A DNA stretch of 64,000 nt from Oreohelix idahoensis (Eukaryota; Mollusca; Gastropoda; Stylommatophora; Oreohelicidae). Positions 51,088 to 63,568 of this stretch are shown piece after piece; the stretch's first letter is position 1, and every line of letters starts with the position of its first letter. The position numbers and the translations under genes were made by a program. The notes under the pieces were generated by a model, which searched no databases, was not told the DNA's origin, and was given only the letters and a program-made list of their open reading frames with translations. The stretch is taken from contig JAMPIV010016266.1 of NCBI GenBank assembly GCA_024509875.1, positions 62,001-126,000 on the forward strand, written 5' to 3'.

Positions 51088-51924
51088 TGTTACGGTATAT
51101 GATATTAACGCCGTCTGCTAAAGGTTACCAGACGTGCAATTATAAAGGTTAAGACATTTAATATATTGCGATAGATGTTTCAATTAATGAACGCTTTATA
51201 CACGATCGATTATGACGTGTATAGCGTTGTTTAGGACACAGTCGGTAACTAAGAAACGCTACCCTTTTCACATTGACCGTCAAGCTGTTAAGACGCGTCT
51301 GACTCTCCTTCCAATGTTGGGCATGGTATTGCCATACAGATATATTTTATGCAAGTACGGACATGGGTCAGTCCATTGCTATTACGAAGATTTGAAATGA
51401 TTAAAGGTCAGTACGAAGTGAAAATTAAGGAAGGATGAATTACAGTCCATAGTATTTGATTTTGCCAGACTCATAGACTCACTGTCGGCCGTTGGAAACC
51501 CCAACCGCGCGTGCATACAGCTATGACAATCTGCATACAGTAATTTGATTATTGGACAAGGACTGATAGGATATCTACATATCTATGCCATATATTTTCA
51601 AGTTATAATATGTACCTTTGTGATCAACATGCATGAATCGTCTTGACGTGTAATCTGTATTAAATAATTGTGGACTCAATGGAACCGACTTGTCACATCA
51701 ATCGTATTCCAAGGTTCAATTATTGTTCAGAATCTTCCACCCCTGCATTCGCGTAATCTTACATAGAAGGCACGATACACGATCACTCAAGAATATCAAG
51801 AAGATAAAACAATGGCCAGAATTTATAACTACTTTATTGACATTACATGGAACATTGTTCAGAGCTAACCAAACCACTCCTTGCAACACTTCCGCCTTGC
51901 AACAGTCCACTTCCACTTGCAACA
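51088..51924 (+). mobile_element. Solo LTR (837 bp) of a Ty3/gypsy element
   Basis: Starts TGTTACGGTATA and ends TTGCAACA (TG...CA), with a perfect 5-bp TSD inside an RTE-1 copy. Its first about 50 bases resemble the element-strand start of the LTR at 44970-45817 (TGTTACGGT, later GCGTCTGCT), and its length is close, so it is probably a relative. LTR-LTR recombination that removes the internal part is the usual origin. Confidence 0.88.
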
Positions 51925-51929
51925 ATGAC
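51925..51929. repeat. Solo LTR target-site duplication, right
   Basis: atgac, matching 51083-51087. Confidence 0.85.
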
Positions 51930-52372
51930 CATCCCTCTCTTCTCCAGCTCTTCCTTTCCAGACTTGCAGGTTGGATTGGAGATGTGCCTCTGATTTAGCA
52001 ATCAGGGCAACATCATCAGCAAATGCCAGCTCTGAAATACAGACCTGTCTCATCTTCCAGTACCCCACTGAATACTTTCTTATTCTCTTCTTACATGCCT
52101 TGATGACATCGTCCATGAGGAGTATGAAAAGATAAGGGGACAGGATATCACCTATGAAACAAAGATGGATCTCACTCTTATACTCAAGGGCCTTTTCACT
52201 CAGCTGTCTGAGTGTGAAGATTAGGTCTTGAGTCCTTCAGTTTGCTCGGAATCCGCACTGGACTTCATCCAATTGTGGTTCAGCTAGTCATCGGAGTCTC
52301 TGCTCTAGGATTCTAGAGCAGATTTTACCAGGGACACTGAGAAGGGATATGCCTGTATTTTACCTGTTGAGG
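51930..52372 (-). pseudogene. RTE-1 LINE RT part, right of the solo LTR
   Basis: Minus-strand frame 51865-52116 contains WKMRQVCISELAFADDVALI, the RT catalytic box, and the following helix. Upstream, motif-B and motif-A sequence (52130-52360) is readable with breaks. It ends abruptly near 52372 against gag sequence of another element. Confidence 0.82.
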
Positions 52373-52398
52373 GTAAAGATTTTGAAGACTTTGTATCT

Positions 52399-53088
52399 TT
52401 GGTGAAAATATGTCTCAACAGGTGGATCGATCAGTCGAATATTCCTAAATCTTTCAAGGGTATATGTGATCTCTTCTTAAGAGACACAACTTTATCTTCT
52501 GTTAACTCGGAAATTGTTTCATTCCTCCAAGAGCGTAAGCCTACAAGTGTGTTGGAGATGGTAAAATTAGGGTATCAATTTACTGTCGCCCATCCAAACT
52601 TACCTTTAAGCAGAGCAAAGGTCTTGGACACTTTGCTTGCATGTGCTATTACTCATGATAAAATGCACACCCGTAGCATGGACAGGCGATATAGGGAAGA
52701 CAATCAGAATTCAAATAGAGGTAGATACAATTTCCAAAATAATCATTCACCTTCACGTGTCGGAGAGAGGGGAAACTTCAACCACCATAAAAAGTTGCTT
52801 GGTACAGAAATAAATAATATGCATACAATAAGTCCACTAACAGTCATAATTTCTTGCCACCATCACGTAGTGATCCTTCTTTCGGAGGAAAAAAGGGGTA
52901 CTCTCATTCTGACCATCTATCGGATCGGAGATCTCATTTTTCCAGAATCCATAGTAGAGGACTATCACAAGCTAATGCTTGTCAAACTGATGATGGTAAG
53001 ATTAATAATTGCAATAATGAGAATAATAATCATGCCAATGTGTGTAATGTGGATCTTGAAAATAGAGACAATTGCCCAGAAAGTATGA
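52399..53088 (+). pseudogene. Gag of the second Gmr1-like relic
   Basis: FKGICDLFLRDTTLSSVNSE and SFLQERKPTSVLEMVKLGYQ parallel the other element's LLLRDKVLSSV and LQERKPESIDELEK. An Asn/Arg-rich stretch (RREDNQNSNRGRYNF-like) follows, as in the other Gag. After about residue 140 the frame departs from the family. Broken downstream by the RTE-1 insertion. Confidence 0.75.
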
Positions 53089-53100
53089 TGCTATGTCAAC

Positions 53101-54273
53101 CTGGATCTACTCAACGATTGAGATGTAAGGCCCTTGAGTATAAGAGTAAGATCCATCTTTGTTTCATAGATCTGGAAAAGGCGTTTGACAGGGTCCCCTG
53201 GAGCAAACTTTGGGACTGTTTGGCAAGGAAGAATATTCCAGCACCTCTGATTCATGCTATACAGAGCTTCTACAAGTCTTGCAGAAATTATGTGAGGACA
53301 GCAAACCATAAGTCGGAAGAGTTCAGGACCACCACTGGTGTAAGACAAGGTGATATCCTATCACCTTACCTCTTCATACTCCTTATGGACGATGTCATCA
53401 ACTCAAGGCATGTAAGGAGAGAACAAGAAAGTATTCAGTGGGGTACTGGAAGATGAGACAGGTCTATATTTCGGAGCTGGCATTTGCTGATGTTGCCCTG
53501 ATTGCTAAATCAGAGGCACATCTCCAATCCAACCTGCAAGTCTGGAAGGAAGAGCTGGAGAAGAGAGGGATGGTCATAAGCAGCTCTAAAACAAAATCCA
53601 TGGTGATATCACGAGAAGAAAGAAAACATCAGATTAAGCTGGGAGAACAGGTCGTGGAGCAGGTCGACCACTTTAAATACCTCGGAGCTATTATAGACCG
53701 AAAGGGGGGCATCAAAGAAGAGTTGGCCACTCGAAAAGCAGCAGCTGGGAGACTTTTTCAGGCCATAAATCAAGGATTCCTCAGCAAGAGAGAGGTTGGT
53801 AAGAAAACGAAGATGGCTGTTTACCGCTCCACCTATGTCCCAGTCTTGACATACGGATGCGAGTCATGGGCAATGACTACACCCCATAAAAGCCAGATCC
53901 AAACCTCAGAAATGAGGTATCTGAGGAAGGTGGTTGAAGTAACAAGAAGAGACATGGTCCGCAACCAGACGATACGTCAAGGCCTTAAATCCTACCCCTT
54001 CAGACCCAAGTAGAACAGTCCCAATTAAGATGGTTTGGCCATGTCTGCAGAATGGGAGAAGATCGGATACCACGACAAGCATGGGAAACAAAGAGCCAAG
54101 GATCCAGTTCCCGAGGACGACCCAGAGTCCGCTGGGAGGACAACATTAGACAATCTTTGAAGGATCGAGGACTAGAATGGAACCAGGCCAGGAGGAAGAC
54201 AGCCGATAGGATAGTCTGGCGCTCTCTCTTCCAAACCTCTACACCTCACGGTAGAAGGGGAACGACTAAGTAA
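53101..54273 (+). pseudogene. RTE-1 reverse transcriptase, C-terminal two thirds
   Basis: Across three frames: palm motif A IHLCFIDLEKAFDRVPWSKL, motif B TTTGVRQGDILSPYLFILLM, then (after an internal deletion at about 53400) WKMRQVYISELAFADVALIA, in which the second Asp of the ADD box is missing (a 3-base deletion), HFKYLGAIIDRKGG, VLTYGCESWAM, SQLRWFGHVCRMGEDRIP, and the terminal ARRKTADRIVWRSLFQTSTP. Frameshift near 54000. Inactive because of the ADD loss and the breaks. Confidence 0.88.
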
Positions 54274-54285
54274 GTAAGTAAATTA
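53101..54285 (+). mobile_element. RTE-1 LINE, 5'-truncated, inserted in the Gmr1-like relic
   Basis: Begins within RT and ends with the canonical tail acgactaagtaagtaagtaa. The best-preserved RTE-1 C-terminal region in the window. No clear TSD was found by eye. Confidence 0.88.
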
Positions 54286-54479
54286 CATTGACAAAAATGT
54301 ATTACTCAGCAACAACAAGATCCATCTTTAGGAAATTTCCATTAGCTAATGCTACAAGTAGCATTCTAAAAACTCAAGATATTGGTTTCAATTTCATGGT
54401 AATATTCTGATACAATGTCTTGATGATTATTCTTCCATGCTTGGACAAATTATAGTGCATACTTCGTTTCATTCATTGT

Positions 54480-55288
54480 TCTGTCAAATGCGTATGATGT
54501 ACCTTTTGCTGGACATATGGGAATTTTGATTACTGCTTATAGATTATTAACACAATTTTGTTGGCCTGGTGATAGTAAAGATATAGTTCAAACGTGGTCG
54601 TAGAATGCTGGAATTATACGTTAACAGAATTGTTAGGTAAGGTAACTATGGCGTATCCTCATGAATGGGATCGTTTGATTCCAGCTGTACTGTTTGCATG
54701 AAGAGAGGTTACTAATCAACAAACAGGATTTCACCTTTTCAGTTGGTATTTGGAGCTAACCCACTGGGACTGATGTCTCACTTACACAATTTAGTGGTAC
54801 AATCTGAGGCAGATGTTGATGTGAAATCTAGTTATTAATACGTTACAGACTTAGGCCAACATCTTGTTGATACATGTCAGGTGGCAACTGAAGCATCCAA
54901 GTTGGCTAAATAAAAGACTAGATCTCGTATTAATCGAGATAGTTGGCTAACTTCTTTATCAATTAATAACGATGATTTTGTTCTCCTGCCAATTAAGGGA
55001 GATCACTTGCTAGTTATGTGGCAAGGTCCTTTTAAAGTGGTAGCAAAGAAAACTGACGTGGACTACATCGACATAAGGGGTACACGAAAAATCTTTTACA
55101 TTAACATGCTCCAACCATACATTACACGCCCTCCTCAGTTACAATTTATTTGTGACGCTATCGCAAATCATCCTGCACATCATGCATCTATTGCTTTGTT
55201 TGATGAGATGCAGACTAGTTTGGCGATGTACTGTCCACTTTTCCTGTGGCACATTTACAGTCTTCAGCAACATGGAATGCTGTTATAA
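54480..55288 (+). pseudogene. Integrase remnants of the second Gmr1-like relic
   Basis: 54486-54600 reads AYDVPFAGHMGILITAYRLL and FCWPGDSKDIV, the region around the integrase HHCC finger. After a deletion of the catalytic core, 54650-54990 reads, through stops, HEWDRLIPAVLFA and later SRINRDSWL. The frame 55007-55288 has LVMWQGPFKVVAKKTDVDYI and INMLQPYITRP, the GPY/F end. All of this lies upstream of RT. Confidence 0.78.
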
Positions 55289-55331
55289 TCTGTAATGAGT
55301 ACCAACATGATATAAGGATCAGAATTGGAAT

Positions 55332-56478
55332 GTGTTGGATTCTTTTCAGGATGTTCTAACTGATCTTCCTGGATGTACACACATTATCACTCATGAAATT
55401 AAAATATCGGATTCCACTCCGATCAAATTAAGACATGTGATTCCTTTACATGTTAGAAATCAGGTTGAAAATGAAGTGGATAGTAAGTTAAAACTTGGTA
55501 TTGTCCCACTGTCGGATTCCCCATTCTGTTTCCCTATGGTAGCGGTTTGAAGGAAAGATAAGTCCATTCATATTTGCATTGACTTTCGTCGACTTAACAA
55601 AGTGACCATATTGGATTTTGAACCTATGTCTTTGCTGGAAAATTTGTTGCCCCGTTTTCATCTGCCACTTTCTTCAGCAAGTTTTACCTGTCTAAAGGTT
55701 ACTGACAGATTCCTTTGGCTGAAGTATCTAAACCTTTGACTGCCTATGCTACCTCCAAAGGATTATTTCAGTACATTGTAATGTGTTTCGGGTTAAAGAA
55801 CGCTCCAGCGACATTTATACGCATGATGCATCGTGTTTCAGGGATTCGCCCAGATCTTATTTCTTATATTGACGATATTTGCATATTTCATGACACTTGG
55901 TAAGAGCATATCGCTGGTTTGCATTCATTGCTTCAGACACTCAGAATACATAATCTTATGGCTCGACCTATCTAAATCGAGTTCAGTGAAATTTCTTTTT
56001 GGTTACATAGAAACGGCAGACATATGCAGCAACCTGGTAAATCTAATGTAAACATGGTACTGGCTCTTGTGATTCCAACAAAGAAAAAACAAGTTCGTTG
56101 TTAGGACTCATAAACTTTTATCACAAATTTATAACGCGGTTTTCTTCTTTGACTTCTGTCCTCTCTGGCCTGACTAAGAAAAGTATGCCTGACAAGATTA
56201 GATGGACAGAAGAATGTGACTGTGCATCACATAACATAAAATCACACTTTTCAAAAAGTCCTGTACTACGACCACCAGACTTACGACGACCTTTTTTCCT
56301 TGAAACAGATGCATCACTAAATGGCATAGGTAGATATCTGGTGCAGAACTTTCATGGCAAGTATCACCCTATTTTCTACTTGAGCAGAAAATTATCTGAT
56401 GTCCCAGTCAGTTCTTTTATAATTCCATCTGGGCAATGGTTTCTCTTCATGGGGAACCTACTCCATATTAACCACTAG
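55332..56478 (+). pseudogene. RT and RNase H remnants of the second Gmr1-like relic
   Basis: VLTDLPGCTHIITHEIKISD and the IPLH region (55340-55460) precede a degraded palm A. 55715-55903 has TAYATSKGLFQYIVMCFGLK, NAPATFIRMM and the intact catalytic box SYIDDICIF. 56098-56478 has MLGLINFYHKFITRFSSLTS, PDKIRWTEECD and the RNase H first block FFLETDASLNGIG. Frame changes between these blocks make it inactive. Confidence 0.85.
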
Positions 56479-56499
56479 CTTTATTCGTCTGTGGTCGCT

Positions 56500-57270
56500 G
56501 CCTGCTAGTTGGCAAAGTACCCAATTGTTTAAAGGATGTCCCCTGTGACAAAAGCTAGGTCTGGATTGGAAGTGGTGTGCCATCTTCTAGAGTAGAAACT
56601 AGTATTATCATCTGGCCTGTTGATAAGGTGTAGGTTTGTGTCTATCTCCCAGTCCTCCATTTCCCCTCTACTGGCTGTAACCGGATATCCCCATCTTTGC
56701 GAGTGGCTGTTGAAGTCTACCACCACTATGCAGTTTGAGCTCTTTATTTCCATATTTGCAAGTGACATGTCTTTGCTCGGCGAGCCATACAAATTGTAGA
56801 TACGCATGTTCGTGTCCTATATTTTAATGTCAACCCCTAACATTTCCGACTGGTCGTTCAAGTTGATGGATACCTGACTACTTGTTACTGAGTTTCAGGT
56901 AGGTAATACCACACCTCTTTTGTGTTCTTCTCGATAAAGCCTGGTATCCTTTCATTGAGAATCTGAGGTTGCTGTTGAGATATGTTTCTTGGACGCAAAC
57001 TACATCAATTTGATCCTCATAAAGGCAATTTGTCAGGGGGACTTTTTTGTTGAGAACTCCTTCTGCATTTCACTGCAGAATGTTGAGTGTTCTTGGTTTT
57101 TTTATCAATAACATTTGCCCTTTTCTTCTGTACATTGACTCCACAATTCAGGGAAAGGTGACCACCAGTAGTATTGTTTTGACCCCTTCGAGGTAGGGGG
57201 TCTGGCACTCTCGTTGCCTGGCAGGACTCTACAGCACTCTGCTTAAACTGTATTCGTGACATCTTCATTA
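56500..57270 (-). pseudogene. I-like LINE endonuclease relic
   Basis: Frame 56529-56807: MRIYNLYGSPSKDMSLANME, NCIVVVDFNSHSQRWGYPVT (catalytic GDFNSH; Gly is Val here) and SFYSRRWHTTSNPDLAFVTG. These are EN motifs of I-group LINEs. The N-terminal half (56810-57270) is degraded; frame 57017-57268 has QFKQSAVESCQ near its start. Inactive. Confidence 0.78.
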
Positions 57271-57905
57271 AGCGAAGTACGTTTCACTATTCTATTTAGC
57301 ATGTAGCCTAGTGCATCCAATTTCAACAGGCGTTTATGTAGGGTTGCGTTCCTTAGCCATTGAATGTCCCCAGCCTACCTGCAAGGCAGCAGGTGGTTTA
57401 AAATCAGAGTTTTCTTTCTCCTAGACGAACTGCCTTCCAAGGCTTACGAGCTTCATCGACCCAGGATTTGTCATCAGAGTTGTCTCTGCTAGGAAAACTG
57501 TCCTTCCGGTCTAACAAGTCTTTCCTACCCATGTTTGTGTGAAGTTGTCCTTCTTGTAGGTGGATTGTCATCCAAGACTATCGTGCTCCTCCTGCACTGA
57601 TTTTTGCGGGGTTTACTGCCTGACTTTGAGGATAGACGACAAACAGTGAAGGATGAGGCAAGAAAGCATTTAACCCATGAAGTGGGGATGGATTGGTGCA
57701 GACCAGAGCATGTTCCACTAGCAGGTGGGTTCTGCATCTACTCCTATAGGGTTCCACCTACTCCTCAGACCATTTAGTCTGTCCCGTCACCAAGGACCTG
57801 TCCGGTTTGGGTGACCCTGCCAGGAGTATAACCCCCTCCGGCATAGCTCCCGGGATCATTGGGGCACACGAGCTCTCCAACCAACTGCAAGGTAGTCATA
57901 CATGT
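57271..57905 (-). other. I-like LINE 5' leader
   Basis: Lies directly upstream (minus strand) of the EN relic and has no protein motif. Its outer 120 bases (57900-57780) resemble the leader module at 26285-26465: agctcgtgtgccccaatgatcc then gagctatgccgg and tactcctgg. Confidence 0.55.
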
Positions 57906-59180
57906 GGAGAGATTCACTGGTCACAGTCACTTGTATTCAATTTCTCTGTTCATTCGATATTTCGTGATTTTAGACTATTTTTCGATTATTGGCAATCTCT
58001 ACTCAATATTATGAAAATGTTGCTTTCTTCTCAGTTATACACGTGATTTTATAACATCGATTATTTTCTTTGAACGTGGTCACAATATTTTATAATCGAA
58101 AGAAAAATGATAATGTCTTTAACATTATTCAAAGTCAATTTTAATTTTGCTTTATTCATCAGGAGAATTTGAACAAGTATAACATATGGGTGCAAGTATA
58201 AATGCGTACGTGAAGGAGTGTTTTTTTTTATTTTTTTTTTTTTTAACGAGTATTTATTACCTATTACTGGCAATGTTTCAATGCATGTTTTTCTAATGTT
58301 TCACGGAATGTGAAGAAAGTTGTAAAACAAAAAGAACTTACCACGAGGTCTTTTCTATTTGGACATGCGCCCTAATATTACTGACGGTCACTGTGTCTAG
58401 ATAGAATGATGCGAACTTCGTCAAACGAGGAATATTTGTAAAAAAACAAACCATATAGGCCCTTACATAAATAAAAGGAAACATAATGGGTTTTGTCATA
58501 GCATTTTATGCTGTATCATTTTATAGACGGTATCTTCAGAGTATGCAATTCCAACAAGACTCATAAAAACAAGATGAAACTAAGACTGAGAGCAAAATCT
58601 ATATAAATAAAAGGCAATGTATGTTTGTGTATGTTCTTAATATAAGTCCGCATGCTTTATTATGCATACCAAATTTTGGCAGAGAGTCTCTTTAGTTATC
58701 TCCGGTAGTAAGACTGTAATTATTTCATAACTTAATATTGTGAGTTGACGTTTTTCAATAACATGTAAAGCCATTTATTTCTCAGGGGTCAATAATCAAA
58801 TAAATATATGTCCAAAAAATATCAAGGGACGTAACACAAAAGTTAAAACTATTATTTTAATGTTTGTTATTAAGCTGATAATTATTAAAATATAATTAGT
58901 TATAAATTATAATGTCTTTAATAAATTACTTTTAATAAAAATGTAATAAATAAATATTTAATCAATACTTTAAGACATTAAATACTTTGACATTATAATT
59001 AATTATAAACAATTATTATAAAGATCACAAAACAAATGTCTATGTTAGGGAGAAAATAAACACGTATACAGGCCACGGTTAAGATCAAAGTGTCTTAGCC
59101 AGGGCCGGGATCACACACGATTCACACATTCTACTTAATAAAGTCAATAGACCTCACTTTGAGCCTCAGAAGGGGTAATT
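57906..59180. other. AT-rich stretch with a possible Helitron-like start
   Basis: At 58598 TCTATATAAATAAAAGGCAA, then atgtatgtttgtgtatgtt and (58670) ataccaaattttggcagag, resembles the usual 5' end of Helitron-type elements. No Rep/helicase ORF and no 3' CTRR hairpin were found. The rest is AT-rich with no gene. Confidence 0.3.
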
Positions 59181-59186
59181 TAAAAA

Positions 59187-59455
59187 AAAAAAAACCAAAG
59201 CTTGCCTGGTTTTGGGCATGTAACTCGTCATTACTCCCTTTCGAAAACGATCCTCCAGGGAACAGCCGAAGGTAAACGGAGAAGAGGATGGCAAAGAAAA
59301 TCCTGGGCTGATAACATCAAAGAATGGGCAGGGCACAGTTTTTCCACACTTGTACGTATTGCTGAAAATAGTGAGCAGTTGGGGATCCTGTCTGCTGATG
59401 ATTCCACCATGGCACCCCTACGACCTATGACGGGTTACTGGTTGAGATGATGATG
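59187..59455 (+). pseudogene. LINE C-terminus and 3' tail, additional family
   Basis: PGFGHVTRHYSLSKTILQGT, RRGWQRKSWADNIKEWAGHS and MAPLRPMTGYWLR resemble the C-terminus of LINEs that end GHV.RH..L.K.IL.G...GRR..GRQRK.W.DN..EW. The sequence ends in a (GAT)n tail, gatgatgatgatt at 59447-59459. Only the last about 80 codons are present. Confidence 0.75.
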
Positions 59456-60222
59456 ATTAAGCTGAGAGAGCCAGAAATTAGGACCAGATATCAGGCGCTT
59501 ATTGATGCAGCGGTGAGCAACACAGAAGAACAACCTGATGACTTAGAAACCCTCTGGCTTAAATTCAAGGACACCATAACGACAGCTGCTGCAGAAGCAA
59601 GTGGTGGTACGACGTGGGAACAAGAGAAAGAGAACACCTTGGTGGACAGCGGAAGTTAAAGAGAAAATGACGTGGAAACAATACTTAGGAGTTAAAAACA
59701 CAGCAGGAAAAAACAGAGGAATGTGTAGAATATGCGATACTCAGAACAGAAGCAAAAAGCAGGGTGCTAGCAGCAAAACAAAATTCATGGGAAGAATTTG
59801 GAGAAGAGCTAGCCAACGATGCGCAAGAAAACCAGAAATTGTTCTTATAAGACCCTAAAGAACACGAGGAAGGAAAAACAATGCCCTCTCAAATTTATAA
59901 TGGACAAGCAAGGCAAATTGCTTACTGCCCCAAAGGAAGTAATGGAAAGAACATTTCTCAGAACTCCTTGATGGTGAGCAAGGTCAAGCATCAGAAATGA
60001 TAACCACTAGCATAGAAGAGAACACCAATGGTGGTGAAGATGACATAAAGATGGAAGAACTGAAGGCAACACTGGGCAAAATCAAGATGGGCAAAACAGC
60101 AGGGCACGATGGTATAACATCAGAAATGATTTAGTACATGAGAGCAGCAGGCGACCTATTACTCTTAGGGATACTACAGACAGCGTGGTGCAACTAGACC
60201 ATACCAAAGGAATGGTAGATTG
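59456..60222 (+). pseudogene. RTE-1 LINE linker and pre-RT fragment
   Basis: Frames 59447-59659 and 59601-59858 give KFKDTITTAAAEASGGTTWE, RTPWWTAEVKEK, then degraded linker; 59925-60215 repeats the block at 33667-34000 (aaggcaaattgcttactgcccc, aagatgggcaaa-cagcagggca-gatggtataac) with stops. Cut at 60222 by the following LTR. Confidence 0.8.
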
Positions 60223-61500
60223 TGTGACGTACGTCTAAGTATGACAAATGAATTTCCCTGACCCGATGGATGACAACAGAATATTGGCCTCTCATAACTT
60301 TAGAACCCCTGATCATCTGTTGTAACTTTAACCTGCATGCAGCATTTCCACGAGAACTTTACACGCTGGATCATTAATATGTAGCCTGCTATCTTCTGTG
60401 AACTTTTGAGATCGCATGGCCTTTGATGGGAGGTTAAATCACGCCCTCAACCATCTCTGAGAACGATTTATAGCAATCTTTTCCTTAACGCCGACCCAAA
60501 AGAGGACGTGGCCAGAGACTCACTCCTGTTTCTAGAGCAAGTAACAGCAGTTCAATTTCTTACCTGGCTGTCACCCCACCTGGTGGGAGTTGCCAAAGCT
60601 TCTCAGAACAGCGGTACCATCAAAGCCAGGCTGATCTTCAGAATTCAACGTGGGGCGGTACCGGTATACGATCTAAAGAAATCAGGGAACTCCCAGCTAA
60701 CGTAGTTAGCTTCTCGAGAAATTTTTCGCACTCTCATGCGAGCAGCCTGAGACGAAGAAAATCGGTAGACCGGGGGAAACGGAGGAATCGCAGCGGTTAA
60801 CACAACGGCGATGTACCTCGGATTCTGCTCGACTTCAAGAAAAGTGTGAAAACCTAACACGTCCTATTTAAGTTACATTTGAGAAGTATAAATAAAGAAC
60901 TCCGAAAACTGCATTTCATCGTTCGTTCTGACAGAATCCTAGTTTCACTAGCATAGTCGGATTCCTGCTAGATTTCATCTACCTTCGTTGACTATTGGAG
61001 TGTATTCTTTCTGCGCAGACGGTAATTTATACATTAGCTTCGAGTGATCAGTGGTCTAGTTATTTCAATTTATTTCATTGGATTGTGGTGTAAATTTAAC
61101 CTTATTAAATAAACCCATTTTCAAAGTTCTAGTGCAAACTAATGTTACAGCTAAAACAAAAGTATTTCCTAATACACTTGACGCGTAAATTAATTTTGCA
61201 GACGTTAAAAGGAATTATAACCAGTAAATCCAGTTTAGTTCTGTATAGATAGATGTGCTTTTAATTATTTTAACTCACGGGGAGTTTTCCTGATTTGTTA
61301 ATTGACGACGCTAATAAAGTAAATAGGCTAACTGTAATTTATCGCGTGTCAGATTATAATATGATTTGTAATGCATTTCTTGTTTTTATTATCTTTCATT
61401 CAGAACGATCATTCAACCTGCATCCCAGCAATTATTAATTATTTACAGAGTTCTGCCAACTCAATTCGATAACTCCAGTAACATATGAACCTTTTTAAAG
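60223..61500 (+). repeat. 5' LTR of a Ty3/gypsy-type element (approximate limits)
   Basis: Begins TGTGACGTACG where RTE-1 sequence stops (…ggaatggtagattg). TATAAATAAAG at 60886-60896 could supply promoter or polyadenylation functions. The right edge is uncertain: candidates are '...ccagtaaca' (about 61485) or just before a TGGCGACC primer site at 61510. The second LTR lies outside the window. Confidence 0.5.
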
Positions 61501-61509
61501 CTAAACTTG

Positions 61510-61527
61510 TGGCGACCTGTAATGGGC
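61510..61527 (+). promoter_or_regulatory. Candidate primer-binding site
   Basis: TGGCGACCTGTAATGGGC begins TGG, complementary to a tRNA CCA end, and stands at the expected LTR-leader junction. tRNA not identified. Confidence 0.4.
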
Positions 61528-63568
61528 CCCGCTCCTCTGAATTTAACTGAGAATAAAGCCACCCAAGAAACACTTTTAAAATACTAGTTCATATAGTCCT
61601 TAAAAGTAAAACTGGAAGCAGAACATATTTTATTCACTGCCCTATTTGTGAAGAAAAAACATAGGTCTACCTGAACACTGTCTGTCAAGTATATTCAGTG
61701 GATTTTACACACCCCCCGAAGAAGAACTTACCTCAGTGTTTTTTAACTTGTGACATTACGGAAAAAGAAAGTTATCTCCAACAGCTGTGCCAATTTTAGG
61801 AACCACACCCTACCTCACGCCTAGCCAAGTGCCTGTGCCATTAATTAAGAACTTTATCTAAACCAACAGTAGCCTTTACGCTTCACCGTCTGGCGATTTT
61901 TTGAGACCATTTGTTACCTCGTTAAATCTGGGACCTGACACGGAAGAAATAAGAGGACCAGTCCATTATTCCACGGTATTAGCTGCTGTGGTAAATAATT
62001 CCTAGAGTGACAGAATTCACCATTTTGGTAAGTCTGCGTGTGTGTTTGTGGGATGGCCAGCCCTAGTGTGTTTTTTTGAATGAAAGGAGATTTAATCTTT
62101 TCTTTACCCTTTTAATTAGTTCGACCTAGTATTAAGGTGCATTATATTCCTTGTACGGGATTTCTCCTAGCGGGATTGTGTAACTGTGTTCATTCCCCCC
62201 TCCCGTAAAATTTGTATGATTAAAGGGAGACATTTGAGAACCCTAGCTTTTCCTCTACACTCCCGCCCCCCCCCCCTTTTACTGTAACCCCTTGCCTCAG
62301 AGTAATAAATTTACCAGTGGGTTAAATTGCCTACCTCTGACCCCCCCCCCCCCCCCTTTCTTGTCTTTTGGACCGGGTCTTGTCTGTTAGTAAATACAAA
62401 CGGGAAACGGTGGATGGGATATTTCTCCTCAAACCCCCCTCTTCCCTTATCATATTTGTATTCTGTAACCTTTGATTTTTGACTGTAAATGTATAATTAT
62501 TTGTGACTGCTTTATGATAATAAAGGTATTAATCTTTATTAGTATTGGTTGTCGGCTGGCCCAAAACTCCAAACATTTCCATCTGTGTAGGCTGTATTCA
62601 TGTACGTCATGCGACAGAATCACCAAATCGGTGAGTGCGCCTGAGCGACTGGAACTGACAAACAATTGTTTGTTCAGAAGAGAGATAGGAATAGTCTGTG
62701 AGAAACAGATATTGTCGTAATAAGAGACTGTCCTTGCTCTTCCCAGCGCTTGTGAATCTACTGCCTCATTCTCCTAAATCCTTATTCTCACAGAGCCTTC
62801 AATATTCCTCTACACTCTAAAGGGACCAATATCCATCAGCACCCTCTCAGATAAAAATTACGACAATATATGGTTAGCTCGTTCAAGATTCTGAACCTAG
62901 TTAAAATAGAGTGTGGTTGATTGTCTTTGTGAAGTAGGGTATAATCTTTAAAAGTAATTACTTCACCTAGACCAAGCCGTTCAGTATTTGGGCCGACCAC
63001 ACAATAATTATGACAGGTTTGTTTTTTTTCCACAGGAGCAGGCAGTTAGTGATTATAAAAGATTTGTCACCTTTGTATTCTCTGGCAGAGGGAATATAAA
63101 TTTTTTGGTTATATAATTGCTGGGACTGCGTGATTGTTTTACAATCACTAAAGGTTTTGAAGCGTTTGAGTTGAGCTAAGCTAAAGACGGATTGTTCTGA
63201 TTTTAAAAAAATTAAGTTAACTACGTCTCATCTCAAAATTGTCTTCAGGGACGGAGTTTGTTGTTAGAGAATTAACATTTTCTGGAAAAAAAATTTTTTT
63301 TTTTTTTCCTTTTAAATTGTTTTAATATAAATATTTCTCTACTGTTAGTAATAGTAGATTTTTTTTTTCTAGTGTAACTTACTAATTTAATTGGCATAGT
63401 TGCTTGCGTTAAAAGTCTTAAGTGACAATAATAGCGGCGATAAGTTAACACACGAGGTCATTAAGTAAATTGTTTTTACTTTCGTTTTTTCTCGTAGCGG
63501 CTTTGAATTTTTTCCCTTCTTGTTCTTTCGTACTATTCTCTAGTCATACTACATCTTATTCTTTAACA
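61528..63568 (+). other. Long leader of the LTR element
   Basis: About 2 kb without coding signal, containing C runs at about 62264-62276 and 62341-62356 and long T tracts (63290-63310, 63358-63370). Leads to the gag ATG at 63569. Confidence 0.55.

Larger units (their letters stand above)
52373..56485 (+). mobile_element. Second Gmr1-like Ty3/gypsy relic, plus strand
   Basis: Order along the plus strand: gag (52373-53090), [RTE-1 insertion 53101-54285], integrase N-terminal finger region (54480-54600), integrase C-terminal part with GPF module (54630-55180), RT (55330-55910) and RNase H start (56280-56330). It has many stops, no LTRs recognised, and older-looking divergence. The IN-before-RT order repeats that of the 37-46 kb element. 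Confidence 0.82.
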
